Of a stretch of 64,000 nt of DNA, positions 62,808-64,000 are shown piece after piece. The number at the start of each line of letters is the position of its first letter. Position 1 is the first letter of the stretch. The notes under the pieces were generated by a model, which saw only the letters and a list, made by a program, of their open reading frames with translations, did not search any database and had not been told where the DNA came from. A program made the translations under genes and the position numbers. Source of the stretch: Pseudarthrobacter sp. Fe7 (lineage in GTDB: Bacteria; Actinomycetota; Actinomycetes; Actinomycetales; Micrococcaceae); NCBI GenBank assembly GCA_024372495.1, contig CP099977.1, forward strand, positions 558,001-622,000, read 5' to 3'.

Positions 62808-64000
62808 ATGAAGAACTGGGCAGGAAACCTCGAATACTCCTCCGCTGACGTCAGGCGGCCGGAATCCACAGCGGAATTGGCAGCGATCGTGGCTGATTCA
62901 CCGCGGGTCAAGGCTTTGGGGTCCCGGCACTCTTTCAACCGGGTAGGCGACACGGACGGCGTCCACGTCCTCCTCGACGCCCTGCCGCAGCAGGTCGAGC
63001 TGGATTCCAGCCGGGGGACAGTACGCGTCAGTGGGGGCGTGAGCTACGGGGCTCTGTGCCGGACCCTTGAGGAGTCCGGTGTTGCCATCCACAACCTTGC
63101 CTCGCTGCCGCACATCTCGGTGGCAGGTGCGGTGCAGACCGGAACGCATGGCTCCGGAGTGGACAACCCTTCGCTGGCCGGCGCCGTGGAATCCATCGAC
63201 GTGGTCCGGGCCTCAGGGGAGCAGGTCACGCTGACCCGGGCGGACGGCGACGAGTTCCTGGCAAGTGTGGTGGGCATCGGGGCCCTTGGCATCGTTACCG
63301 GGCTGGAACTGGCGGTGCGGCCCAGCTTCAGGATGCGCCAGCGTGTGCTCGAGGACCTGCCCTGGGACAACGCCCTGGCCGATTTCACCACCATTGTGTC
63401 CAGCGCCTACAGCGTGAGCCTGTTTACCGACTACGCCGGCGGCACGATCAACCAGGTCTGGCTTAAGGCACTTGAGGACGAGCAGCCGCTTTCCAACCTG
63501 TTCGGGGCAACAGCGGCCCTGAACCCCCGGCATCCCCTGCCTGACATGTCCGCGGAGAACTGCACCGTGCAGCTGGACCAACCCGGGCTCTGGCTGGACC
63601 GGCTGCCGCACTTCCGCCACGAGTTCACCCCCAGCAACGGGGACGAACTCCAGAGTGAGTTCATCCTTCCGTTGGAGCACGCCCCCGCCGCCCTCCAGGC
63701 AGTCCGTGGGCTGGCCGAAGATCTTGCCCCGCTGCTGTTCGTCTCGGAAATCCGGACCGGCGCCGCCGACGAATTCTGGCTCAGCCCGTTCTACCGGCAG
63801 CAAAGCGTGGCGCTGCACTTCACCTGGAAACCGCTGCAGCCCGAGGTGGAAGCCGTCCTGCCGGTACTGGAGGACGCCCTGCGGCCCTTCGGTGCCCGGC
63901 CGCACTGGGGCAAGCTGTTCACCCCGGACGGACATGACTGGGAGAAGCTGTACCCCCGCTTCGCCGAATTCCGCTCCTATGCGGCCGGGCACGATCCCCA
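62808..64000 (+). CDS. Alditol/xylitol oxidase-like FAD enzyme (3' end cut by window)
   Basis: The first 397 residues of a VAO-fold flavoenzyme. The start MKNWAGNLEYSSADVRRPES and KALGSRHSFNRVGDTDG (about 43) are typical of alditol oxidases and aldonolactone oxidases; LPHISVAGAVQTGTHGSG (about 104) is the FAD-linkage region with the His used for covalent flavin, and VGIGALGIVTGLELAVRPSF follows. Full-length relatives have about 415-420 residues, so only a few residues are missing. It oxidises polyols such as xylitol or sorbitol. A LacI-type operator lies upstream. Confidence 0.88.
   Translation, partial: MKNWAGNLEYSSADVRRPESTAELAAIVADSPRVKALGSRHSFNRVGDTDGVHVLLDALPQQVELDSSRGTVRVSGGVSYGALCRTLEESGVAIHNLASLPHISVAGAVQTGTHGSGVDNPSLAGAVESIDVVRASGEQVTLTRADGDEFLASVVGIGALGIVTGLELAVRPSFRMRQRVLEDLPWDNALADFTTIVSSAYSVSLFTDYAGGTINQVWLKALEDEQPLSNLFGATAALNPRHPLPDMSAENCTVQLDQPGLWLDRLPHFRHEFTPSNGDELQSEFILPLEHAPAALQAVRGLAEDLAPLLFVSEIRTGAADEFWLSPFYRQQSVALHFTWKPLQPEVEAVLPVLEDALRPFGARPHWGKLFTPDGHDWEKLYPRFAEFRSYAAGHDP

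Noticed and set aside
1..64000. CRISPR arrays, IS elements, prophage genes, rRNA operons
   Set aside because: No regularly spaced repeats, transposase or integrase motifs, phage structural genes or rRNA-like stretches were found.

Overview
The window is a high-GC actinobacterial chromosome segment. Its gene content looks like a soil Arthrobacter-type organism (Arthrobacter/Pseudarthrobacter, Micrococcaceae): many GTG/TTG starts, binding-protein-dependent sugar importers without their own ATPase, LacI/IclR-controlled catabolic operons, an MptB-type mannosyltransferase, CYTH-CHAD and DUF3072 proteins. The genus is inferred from family make-up, not from a marker gene. I see no rRNA, tRNA, CRISPR array, IS element or prophage.

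Layout. (1) 1-11.1 kb, plus strand: a phosphorus-scavenging island. It holds a phosphonatase-like HAD hydrolase (cut by the window edge), PhnD-PhnC-PhnE, a lipoprotein polysaccharide deacetylase, a UgpABE-like importer, an RNase J-like metallo-beta-lactamase (MBL) fold hydrolase and a second HAD phosphatase. (2) 11.1-20.6 kb: a low-density accessory stretch of small or unknown proteins (lipoprotein, GIY-YIG, CYTH-CHAD, small membrane proteins), with a deletion scar between a TetR regulator and a DUF4188 gene and several sizeable non-coding gaps. (3) 20.6-24.9 kb: an IclR-controlled hydroxyacid pathway (D-2-hydroxyacid dehydrogenase, FAH-fold hydrolase, IclR, MHS-type symporter) with a shared operator in front of the units. 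(4) 25-33 kb: housekeeping and stress genes (PAS-ANTAR, AraC-VOC-UvrA-like unit, MOSC, beta-hydroxyacid dehydrogenase, DUF3072). (5) 33.2-37.6 kb: two tandem GT87-like membrane glycosyltransferases convergent with mptB. (6) 37.7-39.8 kb: MerR and SulP. (7) 39.9-45.9 kb: a polar amino-acid-type ABC importer with a Gfo/Idh/MocA dehydrogenase and a DadA-like FAD oxidase, divergent from a LacI regulator with tandem operators. (8) 45.9-55.7 kb: a sugar or sugar-acid locus (enolase-superfamily dehydratase, LacI, importer, two Gfo/Idh/MocA enzymes, TIM-barrel enzyme, ThuA) that resembles 3-keto-sugar pathways. (9) 55.7-64 kb: GGDEF protein, zinc ribbon, RsgA, alpha/beta hydrolase, a leaderless agmatine deiminase-amidase operon and an alditol-oxidase-like gene cut by the right edge.

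An important caveat: at least 20 genes carry single-base frameshifts, and these are not random. Twelve are the same change, an extra base inside (G/C)AGCTG giving (G/C)AGCCTG on one strand or the other. Most others are one-base losses in short homopolymers. For the reconstructed genes whose ends could be fixed, undoing the indels gives a length divisible by three and a normal C-terminus. I therefore annotate these as intact genes with a probable consensus error, not as pseudogenes. The TetR/DUF4188 pair and the truncated MFS remnant near 57.3 kb look genuinely broken.
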